DNA from: Lachnospiraceae bacterium KGMB03038
GTDB taxonomy: Bacteria; Bacillota; Clostridia; Lachnospirales; Lachnospiraceae
Direction of reading: 5' to 3'
NCBI GenBank assembly: GCA_007361935.1
Contig: CP041667.1
Coordinates: 3,066,501 to 3,130,500, forward strand
DNA: 64,000 nt
In this document: positions 25,186 through 34,061 of the stretch, in pieces
Layout of the letters: each line of letters starts with the position of its first letter
How positions within the stretch are numbered: position 1 is the first letter of the stretch
The notes under the pieces: model-generated
The model's input: only the letters and a program-made list of their open reading frames with translations
Databases searched by the model: none
What the model was told of the DNA's origin: nothing
Program-made: the position numbers and the translations under genes

Positions 25186-26766
25186 ATGTGTTCTATCATG
25201 GGATACTGTTCTGACAGTGCAGACTTGGAATTATTTAAAAAAGGATTTGACCGGACCATCTCCCGCGGACCAGACGATACGCGGATCATGGATACAGGCC
25301 ATGGTCTTCTTGGCTTCCATCGGCTGGCGATCATGGGGTTAACAGATGAGGGTATGCAGCCTTTCTCTCTGGATAAGGATGTGCTGGTCTGCAATGGCGA
25401 GATCTATGGTTTCCGTCCGATCAAGAAAAATCTGGAAACAAAGGGATACGTTTTCCAAAGCGACAGCGACTGTGAAATTCTGCTGCCGCTCTATCGGGAA
25501 TATGGAGCGGACATGTTTGCCATGCTGGATGCGGAATTTGCCCTGATCCTCTACGACGGCCAAACCCAAGAATATCTGGCAGCCCGGGATCCCATCGGCA
25601 TCCGTCCTCTTTATTATGGATATGACAAAGAGGGCGCCATCATTTTTGCCAGTGAAGCGAAAAATCTGGTGGACCTATGTGACCGGATCATGCCTTTCCC
25701 GCCCGGCCATTATTACAAAAACGGAGAATTCATCTGCTACCGGGATATCACAAAGGTGGCCAAAGTCTGTACTGATGATCTGGAAACAATCTGCCGGAAC
25801 ATTCATAACAAACTCTGTGCCGGCATTGAAAAGCGCCTGGATTCCGATGCGCCCCTTGGCTTTCTCTTAAGCGGCGGGCTGGATTCTTCTTTAGTCTGCG
25901 CTGTATCTGCCAAACTTCTGGATCGGCCGATCCGTACCTTTGCCATCGGTATGAGCGAAGATGCCATCGATCTGAAATATGCCAAAGAGGTGGCCGATTA
26001 TATCGGGAGCGACCACACCGAGGTCATCATCACCAGGGATCAGGTGATCGGAGCCCTTCCCGATGTGATCCAGGCTCTTGGGACCTACGATATCACTACC
26101 ATCCGGGCTTCCATCGGCATGTACCTGATCTGCAAGGCTATCCATGAGACTACGGATGTACGGGTCCTTATGACAGGAGAAATCTCCGATGAATTATTCG
26201 GCTATAAATATACAGATTTTGCGCCATCGCCTGAAGAATTCCAGAAGGAATCTGTAAAACGGATCCATGAGATCCACATGTATGACGTACTTCGGGCGGA
26301 CCGCTGTATCAGCGTCCACTCTATGGAAGCCAGAGTTCCTTTTGGAGATCTGGACTTTGCCTCCTATGTCATGTCCATTGATCCCGCCAAGAAGATGAAC
26401 ACCTACAACAAGGGAAAATATCTCCTGCGCCGCGCTTTTGAAGGGGATTACCTGCCCCAAGATATCCTGATGCGGGAGAAGGCGGCCTTCTCCGATGCGG
26501 TAGGTCATTCTATGGTAGATTACCTAAAGGAATACGCCCAGCAGAAATACAGTGACGCTGAATTTGAAGAAAAGCGCGAGGCTTACACCCACGCCGCTCC
26601 GTTCACCAAGGAATCCCTCCTGTACCGGGAAATCTTTGAACAATTTTATCCAGGACAGTCCCAAATGGTGACGGACTTCTGGATGCCGAACAAAGAGTGG
26701 GAAGGCTGCGATGTGGACGACCCGTCGGCCAGAGTACTGTCCAACTACGGAGACAGCGGGAAATAA
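25186..26766 (+). CDS. asnB: Asparagine synthase, glutamine-hydrolysing
   Basis: 526 residues. I start it at ATG 25186 (GGAGGGTG upstream) because the class II glutaminase needs Cys2 exposed: the protein begins MCSIMGYC. The glutaminase domain covers about 2-190; the synthetase domain has the ATP pyrophosphatase loop FLLSGGLDSSLV. It makes asparagine from aspartate, ATP and glutamine nitrogen. The leader carries an ANTAR-type attenuator like those of gltB, purF and glnN, tying it to nitrogen status. Palindrome copies 5 and 6 flank the whole transcription unit. Confidence 0.95.
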   Translation: MCSIMGYCSDSADLELFKKGFDRTISRGPDDTRIMDTGHGLLGFHRLAIMGLTDEGMQPFSLDKDVLVCNGEIYGFRPIKKNLETKGYVFQSDSDCEILLPLYREYGADMFAMLDAEFALILYDGQTQEYLAARDPIGIRPLYYGYDKEGAIIFASEAKNLVDLCDRIMPFPPGHYYKNGEFICYRDITKVAKVCTDDLETICRNIHNKLCAGIEKRLDSDAPLGFLLSGGLDSSLVCAVSAKLLDRPIRTFAIGMSEDAIDLKYAKEVADYIGSDHTEVIITRDQVIGALPDVIQALGTYDITTIRASIGMYLICKAIHETTDVRVLMTGEISDELFGYKYTDFAPSPEEFQKESVKRIHEIHMYDVLRADRCISVHSMEARVPFGDLDFASYVMSIDPAKKMNTYNKGKYLLRRAFEGDYLPQDILMREKAAFSDAVGHSMVDYLKEYAQQKYSDAEFEEKREAYTHAAPFTKESLLYREIFEQFYPGQSQMVTDFWMPNKEWEGCDVDDPSARVLSNYGDSGK

Positions 26767-26813
26767 TCAATCGGGGCCGGGGGATTTTTAAAAATCCCCC
26801 GGCCCCGATTGAT
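26766..26813. repeat. Dispersed palindrome copy 6
   Basis: 48-bp perfect palindrome between the asnB stop and the convergent rplY stop; no GCCCTGTCCC tail. It can serve as a two-way terminator. Confidence 0.95.
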
Positions 26814-26822
26814 AAATTCTAT

Positions 26823-27407
26823 TTACTCTGCTGTCTCTTCTCCTTCCGCCTCTTCCGCTGCCGCAGCCCGGATCTCTGTTACCGTCACGACCGCCGTCTC
26901 TGGATCTGTCGTTAGGTCTATATCTGGATTGGAGGCAATCGCAAGATCGCCAACCTTGATCGTGTCACCCAGTTTCATATCTCCCACATCGACTTTCACT
27001 TTGTCTACCAATGCTGACGGATAAGCTTTGTACGCGACTTCATGCAAGAGCTGCTCCACCAGCCCGGTATTGACTTTCTCGTGGTTCAGCAGGATGATCT
27101 CTGCCACAGAGTGTACTTTCTCGTTGCTTACCAGGGCTTGAAAGTCAATTTCATCTACGCGCCCTTTCATTGTGTTAAAATCCACTTCTTTGATCAGCAC
27201 ATTCATAGTCTGCCCTTCGATATCCAGCATGATCTGGCTTCCTTTGCCGCTGGTCTTCAGCAGACGCTCAACTGCCGGCTTCTCCATCTTGACCGGGATC
27301 GATCCTTCCATGTCTCTCCCGAATACATTGCCGGTGACAAACCCTTCCCTTCTTAATTTCTTTGCCTTGATGTCCATGCTCCGTTTTTCAGCTTTTAAAG
27401 TATCCAT
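26823..27407 (-). CDS. rplY: 50S ribosomal protein L25 / general stress protein Ctc
   Basis: 194 residues: L25 domain first (about 1-95, beginning MDTLKAEKRSMDIKAKKLRR and binding 5S rRNA), then the TL5/Ctc C-terminal beta domain ending in a Glu-rich tail AAAEEAEGEETAE. The upstream region has an extended -10 box (TGTTATAAT) near 27515. Usual length for the Ctc form. Confidence 0.9.
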   Translation of the reverse strand: MDTLKAEKRSMDIKAKKLRREGFVTGNVFGRDMEGSIPVKMEKPAVERLLKTSGKGSQIMLDIEGQTMNVLIKEVDFNTMKGRVDEIDFQALVSNEKVHSVAEIILLNHEKVNTGLVEQLLHEVAYKAYPSALVDKVKVDVGDMKLGDTIKVGDLAIASNPDIDLTTDPETAVVTVTEIRAAAAEEAEGEETAE

Positions 27408-27564
27408 TTGTCTCTTCCTCCAAAAATCTGATCACTTAGCAGCCTTCACATTTGAATGTTCCAAAATCGAATCTCAAACAGGCAGGTCGTTAAGTAGGTT
27501 ATCTTGCTACATTTGTATTATAACACCTATGTCAAGGGGGGGTAAAAGAAAATTTCTGCTTTGA

Positions 27565-27593
27565 TTGACGTTTCCCGCAAGATACGGTAGAAT
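27565..27593 (+). promoter_or_regulatory. Promoter of the small membrane protein/nuclease genes
   Basis: TTGACG (27565-27570), 17-bp spacer, TAGAAT (27588-27593). Confidence 0.7.
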
Positions 27594-27658
27594 ATCATGA
27601 AATGTTTGTAAATAATGATTGTGCATACGAATTAAAAAATTGGAGGAAAAGAACAATT

Positions 27659-28036
27659 ATGTCTGCTTTGCTGATCGCCGCGATCATCTGTATGACGCTG
27701 GCTCTTACCTTTTATACCATCGGCGTTTTCTCCGAACGCCGCAGAGGCACCCTTCTTAAATGGCATGCCCTGGTCTTTTGGATCGGATTTCTCTTTGATA
27801 CGACCGGAACAACCGTTATGGGCCGGATCGCGGGGGATGGTTTTCACTTCAACCTGCATGGGATCACTGGACTGATCGCCCTTCTGCTGATGGCATTTCA
27901 CGCAGTCTGGGCTACTGTCATCCTGATCGCCAAAAAAGAACACGCAAAACAAACGTTCCACAAATTCAGCATTATGGTCTGGGCCATTTGGCTGATCCCG
28001 TATGTGCTTGGGATGTTTATTGGAATGAAGGGATGA
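27659..28036 (+). CDS. TIGR03987/HsmA-like small membrane protein
   Basis: 125 residues with four hydrophobic segments; starts MSALLIAAIICMTLALTFYT. Histidines within membrane segments (LKWHALVFW, HGITGLIALLLMAFHAVWA, KFSIMVW) resemble the family sometimes annotated as HsmA or TIGR03987, possibly heme or metal related. ATG 27659 is chosen for its GGAGGAAAAG site. Function unproven. It precedes the nuclease gene by 33 bp. Confidence 0.7.
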   Translation: MSALLIAAIICMTLALTFYTIGVFSERRRGTLLKWHALVFWIGFLFDTTGTTVMGRIAGDGFHFNLHGITGLIALLLMAFHAVWATVILIAKKEHAKQTFHKFSIMVWAIWLIPYVLGMFIGMKG

Positions 28037-28069
28037 TCGGATCCCTATTGTTGATACGGAGGATTCAGC

Positions 28070-29038
28070 ATGACGGCTTTTAAAAAATTTTTCAAAAAAT
28101 ATATCCCTCTCGGACTTCTCCTTTTTGCTCTGCTCCTTCCATCCGGCTGTGATTCTTTCAGGGAAGAAGCGGCGATTCCTTCCTCTCCCAGCGCCGAATC
28201 TCTTGAACAGATCCCGGCCTACCAGGGGGAACCTTACGTGGAAATCAATAACAACCAACCAGATTTTACCGATGAGGAATTGGAGCCTGACTCTTACGAA
28301 TTTTACAGTGAACTGGATGATCTGGGGCGCTGCGGAACTGCCCAGGCCTGCATTGGAGAAGATCTGATGCCCACGGAAGACCGGGAAGCCATTGGACAGA
28401 TCAAGCCCTCCGGCTGGCACACTGTAAAATACGCAGGCGTTGACGGCAATTATCTCTACAACCGCTGCCATCTCATCGGATTTCAGCTGACTGCCGAAAA
28501 TGCCAATCCAAAGAATCTCATCACCGGGACCCGTTCCATGAATGTAGACGGTATGCTTCCTTTTGAAAATCAGGTGGCCGAGTATATCCACAAAACGGAT
28601 AATCATGTCCTCTATCGAGTCACGCCTATTTTTGAAGGAGATAATCTGGTTGCCTGCGGTGTTCAGATGGAGGCCGAATCCGTGGAAGACGAGGGAGAGG
28701 GCGTTTCATTTAATGTCTATGTCTACAATGTACAAAAAGGGGTAGTCATTGACTACTCTAACGGCAGCAGCGAAGAGGGGAATCCTGCTGGAGATCCTCA
28801 GACCACTCCCGCTTCCGGCAGCGCGGCGGCTGGCGATACCGATTCTGAAGATTCCGCCTCCGACAGCCAGACTGCCAAAGGAGACACTTACATTTTGAAC
28901 AAAAACACTCAGAAATTCCACCTTCCCGATTGCTCCAGCGTTCCTGATATCAAAGCACGGAATAAAGAAAACTATACAGGGACCCGCGAAGAACTGTTGG
29001 AACGGGGATACTCCCCCTGCGGGAACTGCAATCCCTAA
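28070..29038 (+). CDS. Secreted lipoprotein DNA/RNA non-specific endonuclease
   Basis: 322 residues. Signal peptide with lipobox LPSGC (Cys near residue 27), so anchored outside the membrane. The nuclease domain (about 60-215) has the YNRCHLIGFQL motif, the catalytic His version of the DRGH box in NucA/EndA-type enzymes, and NLITGTRSMNVDGM after it. An acidic, Ser/Ala-rich linker leads to a C-terminal domain (about 275-322, FHLPDCSSVPDIKARNKENY ending CGNCNP) like Ada-type metal-binding modules. It likely digests extracellular DNA for nutrients or uptake. Confidence 0.85.
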   Translation: MTAFKKFFKKYIPLGLLLFALLLPSGCDSFREEAAIPSSPSAESLEQIPAYQGEPYVEINNNQPDFTDEELEPDSYEFYSELDDLGRCGTAQACIGEDLMPTEDREAIGQIKPSGWHTVKYAGVDGNYLYNRCHLIGFQLTAENANPKNLITGTRSMNVDGMLPFENQVAEYIHKTDNHVLYRVTPIFEGDNLVACGVQMEAESVEDEGEGVSFNVYVYNVQKGVVIDYSNGSSEEGNPAGDPQTTPASGSAAAGDTDSEDSASDSQTAKGDTYILNKNTQKFHLPDCSSVPDIKARNKENYTGTREELLERGYSPCGNCNP

Positions 29039-29126
29039 TCCGCCAACAAAAGCCTTCACATCCAAGCCGCGGAGCTGATGCGCGGCTTTCAAACGATTAT
29101 TCTCTATAAAGAAAGAAGGAACCAGC

Positions 29127-29816
29127 ATGATCCACAACGTTTTATTCGATCTGGACAACACTTTATTTGATTTTGATAAGGCGGAATCCCGTGCCGTAAG
29201 CTACACTCTACGGGAGCTTGGAATCGATCCAACCCCCGCGGTGGTTAAGCGTTACAGCGAATTAAACCTGGAACAGTGGAAACTCTTAGAACTTGGGAAA
29301 CTGACCCGCAGAGAAGTAAAACTGCGCCGTTATCAGCTTTTGTTTGAGGAGCTTCATGTTGACTGTTCCGCCGCCAGGGCCGCAAAAATCTACGAGACCC
29401 AGCTTGGCATCGGACACTATTTTATAGAAGGAGCGCCGGAACTGCTGGAGACATTATATGGAAACTATTTGCTCTTCCTTGTCACCAACGGCACGGCCAG
29501 CGTGCAGAAAAGCCGGCTTAAGAGCGCCGGCATCGAGCGGTATTTTGAAGCTGTTTTCATTTCTGAGGAAATGGGCGCGGACAAGCCCAGCAGCGCTTAT
29601 TTTGACGCCTGCTTCTCCCGGATTCCGAATTTTCAGAAAGGAGAGGCTGTCATCATCGGAGACAGCCTGACTTCTGATATAAAAGGCGGCATCAATGCCG
29701 GCATCCGGACGATCTGGTTTAATCCCAGCGGCACAGAGAATCCCGCAGACATCCGGCCGGATTTTGAGATCCGGTCTCTGAACCAGATCCCAGCGCTTTT
29801 GGAACGGCTTAGATGA
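29127..29816 (+). CDS. yjjG: HAD hydrolase, YjjG-type noncanonical pyrimidine nucleotidase
   Basis: 229 residues. HAD motif I is LFDLDNTLFDFD at the N-terminus, motif II LVTNG near residue 115, motif III/IV KPSSAYFDAC and IIGDSLTSDIKGG. Length and cap domain fit YjjG, a house-cleaning 5'-nucleotidase for non-canonical pyrimidine nucleotides. It stands alone between the nuclease and the broken transporter gene. The exact substrate is inferred from the family. Confidence 0.8.
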   Translation: MIHNVLFDLDNTLFDFDKAESRAVSYTLRELGIDPTPAVVKRYSELNLEQWKLLELGKLTRREVKLRRYQLLFEELHVDCSAARAAKIYETQLGIGHYFIEGAPELLETLYGNYLLFLVTNGTASVQKSRLKSAGIERYFEAVFISEEMGADKPSSAYFDACFSRIPNFQKGEAVIIGDSLTSDIKGGINAGIRTIWFNPSGTENPADIRPDFEIRSLNQIPALLERLR

Positions 29817-29856
29817 TCACAGAAACCTGTTTCCTCTGTCCGCGGAGAGAAAGGGA

Positions 29857-30563
29857 ATGTTTATGAAGAAAGCAAACAGCTCGGAGAAAAAAATCCTCTA
29901 TATCTCATTTATCCTGATCCAGAGTCTGGTCTACGGCATCGGAAATCCTTTGACTAAGGTAGCTTATCACAGTATTTCACCGCTGTGGCTGCTGGCCGCC
30001 CGGTACTGTTTGCTCCGATCCTTTTTTCTCTTGTCTTTCACAGGCCCTATTCCTACAAACGTCTCCCCCTCCAGCTTATCACCATCCTGGGGCTGTTTTT
30101 CCTGTGCTGCAATACAGGAACATTTTCCTTTGGGCCGGGGGAGGCTTTGGCTCTTCTGGACGCTCTCTGCCTGGCCGGCGTTCTGGTCTTTGGCGAGAAG
30201 GCCCTTGCACAGATGGATGTATTATCCGTCACCGGACTCCAGATTGGCGTTACTATGGTCTTAAGCCTGGCGGGCGCCCTGCTGTTTGACGATGTCTCCA
30301 GGCTTCCGTCTGTGGAACCGGAAGCCTGGCTGGTGGTACTCTACCTTGCGGCTGTCTGCACCATTGCCGCCTATCTTCTGCAAAATAAAGCGGTGGCGCA
30401 TCTCAATGCCTCCACCGTTTCTATGCTCCAATGCACCCAGCCCATCCTGACATCCCTGGTAGCTTATTTTCTTCTGGGAGAGACTCTGAATGGCCTGGGA
30501 TTGACCGGCGCTGTACTGATCATCCTCTGCCTTTTGGCAGACAGCCGCTACAGCTCGTTATAG
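29857..30563 (+). pseudogene. DMT/EamA transporter broken by an out-of-frame deletion
   Basis: The first frame encodes the start of a DMT carrier, ILIQSLVYGIGNPLTKVAYH to LLAARYCL. Just after (about 30010) the match continues in another frame with APILFSLVFHRPYSYKRLPL, which belongs to the fourth or fifth helix, and runs to the end at 30563. About 60-70 residues (roughly helices 2-4) are missing at the junction. This is best explained by one deletion that also shifted the frame. The intact second half could be made only from an internal start. The 3' end overlaps the ANTAR gene. Confidence 0.82.
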
Positions 30564-31102
30564 ATCAATGTCAGGATCATCTGGGCGGTCTCTACCATAT
30601 TCCGCCCAGAATCCATACTGCTTTTCTGGATATAGCGGAACGCCTCTTCCTCTGTCATATGGTTGCGTTCCATCAACACATACTTGGCGTTCTTGATATA
30701 ATTTTCTTCCCGCTCTGTCCTCTTGGGACGTTTCGCCTTCTTTCCGCCCAGCCTCTGATCCAGATTTTCCAGCATCATTCGGACGGTGTCGATAAATTCT
30801 GCCGCTTTCAAAGGCATGGTAACCGCTACCAGACCTTCTTCCCTGCGGCTGCTGACATTCTGCCTGGTATCTAGGAGAAGGACCTCAAAAAAACGGGGCA
30901 GACAATTTACCAGGTCTGTATAATACATATCCGGCAGACGTACCTTTGTGATCACAATCCCATGGGAGAGACGTCCCGCCTCCTGGAGAGCCGCGGAAGC
31001 CGTACTGACGATCCTGGCGTCGCTGTATCCATAGCGAAGAAGTATCTCTTTAATTTTTCTGGCTTCCTCCGCTTTCGCAAACGCAAGAATAATGCTTCCC
31101 AT
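30548..31102 (-). CDS. ANTAR-domain antiterminator with degenerate receiver
   Basis: 184 residues. Residues 1-115 have a receiver-like fold but lack the phosphorylation set: the acidic pair is replaced (IILAFAKAEEA) and the phospho-acceptor Asp is Lys53 (IVITKVRLPD); Lys99 is kept. A basic linker (KKAKRPKRTERE) leads to the ANTAR three-helix RNA-binding domain (about 130-184, YVLMERNHMTEEEAFRYIQK). It follows glnA by 54 bp on the same strand, so the two are one operon. I infer it binds the hexaloop hairpins before asnB, gltB, purF and glnN. The signal is unlikely to be phosphorylation; contact with glutamine synthetase is possible but unproven. Confidence 0.9.
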   Translation of the reverse strand: MGSIILAFAKAEEARKIKEILLRYGYSDARIVSTASAALQEAGRLSHGIVITKVRLPDMYYTDLVNCLPRFFEVLLLDTRQNVSSRREEGLVAVTMPLKAAEFIDTVRMMLENLDQRLGGKKAKRPKRTEREENYIKNAKYVLMERNHMTEEEAFRYIQKSSMDSGRNMVETAQMILTLIYNEL

Positions 31103-31156
31103 CTGTCTCCCTCCACTGTCTGCTGCCTCACATAGATATCTCCTGTCTGGATCGTC

Positions 31157-32446
31157 TTAGAATTTATGAAGATATTCCCTCATTTCCCAATCTGTTACTT
31201 CTTTGGCATAACGTTCCCATTCTTTCTGCTTCTCCTTAATATACATCGATGCATATCCCTCGCCCAATGTGTTTCTTAAAAAAGCATCCTCCGCGAAAGC
31301 AGCAACCGCTTCCTTCAAGGTACCTGGCAGAGCTCCCGCTTTTTCTTCTACTGGCGGAAGTTCTTTGTCCTGTCTCATTCCATCCATGCCTGCGGCCACT
31401 GCCGCGGCAATCGTCAGATACGGGTTTGCCGCTCCATCCGGCAGTTTCCATTCTACGCAGATCTCCCGGTTTTCCCCTTCTGTCACCAGGATCGGCGCGT
31501 GATAGTCTTCCTTGGACCAGAAACGTTCCGTAGGCGCGTAGAACCGGGCTTTCATCCTTTTGTAAGAGTTGACTACCGGATTAGAAATCGCCGTGATCCC
31601 ATTCATATGTTCCAGAAGCCCGGCAATAAACCCATGCGCTTCCCGGCTCATTCCATCCGCCGCGGCTGGATCGGTGAAAATATTTTTCCCATCCCGGAAA
31701 ACCGCAATATTCAAAGACATGGCAGATCCTGGAAGGTCCGTTCTCGGTTTCGGCATGAAGGTAGCATGCAGACCGTGTCTTTGGGCAACTGTTCTGACGG
31801 TAGAGCGGAAGGTCACCACCTGATCCGCCACCTTGACTCCACGGGATGGTTTGAAATCCACCTCGTGCTGGGCCGGCGCGTTTTCATGATGAGAAGATTT
31901 GATCTCAAAGCCCATTTCTTCCAAGGTCAAAATCATATCCCGGCGGGCGTTCTCTCCTCCATCTAACGGCGCCACATCCAGGTATCCGGCCATTTCTCCC
32001 GTCTCTGTCGTCGGCCTGCCCTCTTCGTCCGTCTGGAACAAGAAGAATTCACATTCCGGATAAAGGTCAATATGGTATCCCTCTTTCTTTGCTTCCTCCA
32101 GCACCCGCCGCAGAATACAGCGAGGACTTTCTTCCAAAAGATTTCCCTGACGGTCCGTCAAGTCGCATAGAAACCTCGCCACCTTTCCCTGTTGGGGCCG
32201 CCAAGGAAGAATCGCAAAGGTATCCAGATCCGGTTTCAAAAAAATCTGTCTGTGTCCCAATTCATTCATCCCTGTAATGTGGAAGCCTTCCACCCGGCAG
32301 CGTCCCGCAAGCGCTTTCTCCATCTGTCCGGCAGTCACCGCAATGTTTTTCAACATTCCAAATAAATCTACAAACTGAAGCCTGATAAACTTAACGTCCT
32401 CATCCTCGATCATTTCCAGGATCTCCCGCTCTGTAAACTTCGCCAT
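31157..32446 (-). CDS. glnA: Glutamine synthetase, type I
   Basis: 429 residues, the short GS-I-alpha form. Seen: beta-grasp N-terminus with VKFIRLQFVDLFG, the active-site stretch GFEIKSSHHENAPAQHEVDF, the KPRTDLPGSAMS loop, and no adenylylation-site sequence (so control by feedback, not by GlnE). It condenses glutamate and ammonia into glutamine at ATP cost. The promoter is an extended -10 (TGTTATAAT) with palindrome copy 7 occupying the -35 zone. Leads the glnA-ANTAR operon. Confidence 0.96.
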   Translation of the reverse strand: MAKFTEREILEMIEDEDVKFIRLQFVDLFGMLKNIAVTAGQMEKALAGRCRVEGFHITGMNELGHRQIFLKPDLDTFAILPWRPQQGKVARFLCDLTDRQGNLLEESPRCILRRVLEEAKKEGYHIDLYPECEFFLFQTDEEGRPTTETGEMAGYLDVAPLDGGENARRDMILTLEEMGFEIKSSHHENAPAQHEVDFKPSRGVKVADQVVTFRSTVRTVAQRHGLHATFMPKPRTDLPGSAMSLNIAVFRDGKNIFTDPAAADGMSREAHGFIAGLLEHMNGITAISNPVVNSYKRMKARFYAPTERFWSKEDYHAPILVTEGENREICVEWKLPDGAANPYLTIAAAVAAGMDGMRQDKELPPVEEKAGALPGTLKEAVAAFAEDAFLRNTLGEGYASMYIKEKQKEWERYAKEVTDWEMREYLHKF

Positions 32447-32480
32447 TTTTTACCCTCCATTATTTTAAGGATTTTCTTTT

Positions 32481-32489
32481 ATTATAACA
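32481..32489 (-). promoter_or_regulatory. glnA extended -10 promoter
   Basis: TGTTATAAT on the minus strand (TATAAT at 32486-32481 with TGn before it). The -35 position (32504-32509) reads CCCCGG inside palindrome copy 7, so recognition must rely on the extended -10 box. Confidence 0.65.
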
Positions 32490-32490
32490 T

Positions 32491-32552
32491 TTTTCGTTGG
32501 GGCCGGGGGATTTTTAAAAATCCCCCGGCCCCGATTGAAAATGCCCTGTCCC
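32491..32552. repeat. Dispersed palindrome copy 7
   Basis: Core GGGGCCGGGGGATTTTT/AAAAATCCCCCGGCCCC at 32499-32532 with tail GAAAATGCCCTGTCCC to 32552. Lies between the gltD stop (32577) and the glnA promoter, covering the glnA -35 position. Confidence 0.95.
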
Positions 32553-32576
32553 TTTTTGACTTTTCCATCGGTTGGT

Positions 32577-34058
32577 CTATGACAGATTACTATATCCCAT
32601 AAGAGAAGCATCTACCGCCTTCGCGACTTCCCGCCCTTCATGAATGGCCCATACTACCAAGGATTGTCCTCTTCGCATATCTCCAGCGGCGAATACTCTC
32701 TGCACGGAGGTTTCATATTGTTTCTCTGCCACGGTGCCTCTGCTGGTCTTCTCCACCTGAAAGGCTTTCAGGATCTCGTCCTGAGCTCCGGTAAATCCGG
32801 CGGCGATCAGGACAAGGTCGGCCGGGATTTCTTTCTCGCTTCCCGACACCGGGACCATGTCCAGCCGCCCTGTCTTCTCGTTTTTCTTTGCTTCCAGCCC
32901 TACGGTGCGGATCTTACAGAGCTGTCCCTTTTCATTTCCAATGAATTCCCGGACGGTGGTCTGGTAGATCCGTGGATCTCGGCCAAATACCGCGATTGAT
33001 TCCTCCTGGCCGTAATCGGTCTTTAAGACTCTTGGCCACTCCGGCCAAGGATTTGATTCTGTCCGCATTTTTGAAGGCTTTGGCATCATTTCTAACTGTG
33101 TCACAGATTTGGCTCCCAAACGGATAGCCGTTCCCACGCAGTCGTTTCCCGTATCTCCGCCTCCAATGACGATCACATGTTTCCCCTTTGCCAGGGAATA
33201 AGGCACACTCTGAAAATCTGAATCCAGCAGGGTCTTGGTCACTTCTGAGAGAAAATCCACAGCAAATCGGATTCCTTTAAGTTCCCTCCCCGGCGCCTGA
33301 ATATCCCTTGCCTTAGCCGCTCCACAGGCCAGGATCACCCTGTCGTATTCCTTGAGAAGGTCTTTTGCTTTCTTATCTTTCCCGATCTCTACGCCTGTGA
33401 CAAATGTGACTCCTTCTTCTTCCATCAGCTTCCGCCGCCGCGCGATCACCCATTTCTCCAGCTTCATATTGGGGATTCCATACATCAAAAGTCCTCCCAC
33501 GCGGTCGCTGCGCTCGAACACCGTCACTTCGTGTCCCCGCCTGTTTAGCTGAAACGCCGCCGCCAAACCGGAAGGTCCGCTCCCTACCACAGCCACGCGG
33601 TAGCCTGTACGCGCCTTTGGCGGACCAACCCTTACCAGATCATGGGCAAAGGCGTACTCAATGATCGCCCGCTCATTTTCTTTGGTGGAAACCGGCTCTG
33701 TATTTACGTTGCAGGTACACGCCGCCTCACACAAAGCGGGACATACCCGTGAGGTAAATTCCGGGAAACAATTGGTCTTCTGCAGCCGCTGATAAGCGCC
33801 CTCCAGATTATCCCGATACACCAGATCATTAAACTCTGGCACCAGATTATGCAGAGGACAGCCGGAAGCCATTCCGGCCAGCATATTGCCAAACTGGCAG
33901 AACGGAACCCCGCACTCCATACATCTTGCCCCCTGGACCTGCTGTTCCTTTGGAGGCAGGCTTTCATGGAATTCATGGAAATCCCGGATTCTTTCTTCCG
34001 GTTCCCGCACAGGCCCTGTTTTTCGCTCATATTCTAAAAATCCTGTCGCTTTTCCCAT
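32577..34058 (-). CDS. gltD: Glutamate synthase small subunit
   Basis: 493 residues. N-terminal cysteine-rich domain for iron-sulfur clusters (CMECGVPFC and CPALCEAACTCNV) followed by FAD (VVGSGPSGLAAAF) and NAD(P)H (VIGGGDTGNDC) binding folds. It passes electrons from NADPH to the large subunit, which makes two glutamates from 2-oxoglutarate and glutamine. It begins 3 bp after the gltB stop, so translation is coupled. Confidence 0.96.
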   Translation of the reverse strand: MGKATGFLEYERKTGPVREPEERIRDFHEFHESLPPKEQQVQGARCMECGVPFCQFGNMLAGMASGCPLHNLVPEFNDLVYRDNLEGAYQRLQKTNCFPEFTSRVCPALCEAACTCNVNTEPVSTKENERAIIEYAFAHDLVRVGPPKARTGYRVAVVGSGPSGLAAAFQLNRRGHEVTVFERSDRVGGLLMYGIPNMKLEKWVIARRRKLMEEEGVTFVTGVEIGKDKKAKDLLKEYDRVILACGAAKARDIQAPGRELKGIRFAVDFLSEVTKTLLDSDFQSVPYSLAKGKHVIVIGGGDTGNDCVGTAIRLGAKSVTQLEMMPKPSKMRTESNPWPEWPRVLKTDYGQEESIAVFGRDPRIYQTTVREFIGNEKGQLCKIRTVGLEAKKNEKTGRLDMVPVSGSEKEIPADLVLIAAGFTGAQDEILKAFQVEKTSRGTVAEKQYETSVQRVFAAGDMRRGQSLVVWAIHEGREVAKAVDASLMGYSNLS

Positions 34059-34061
34059 TTC

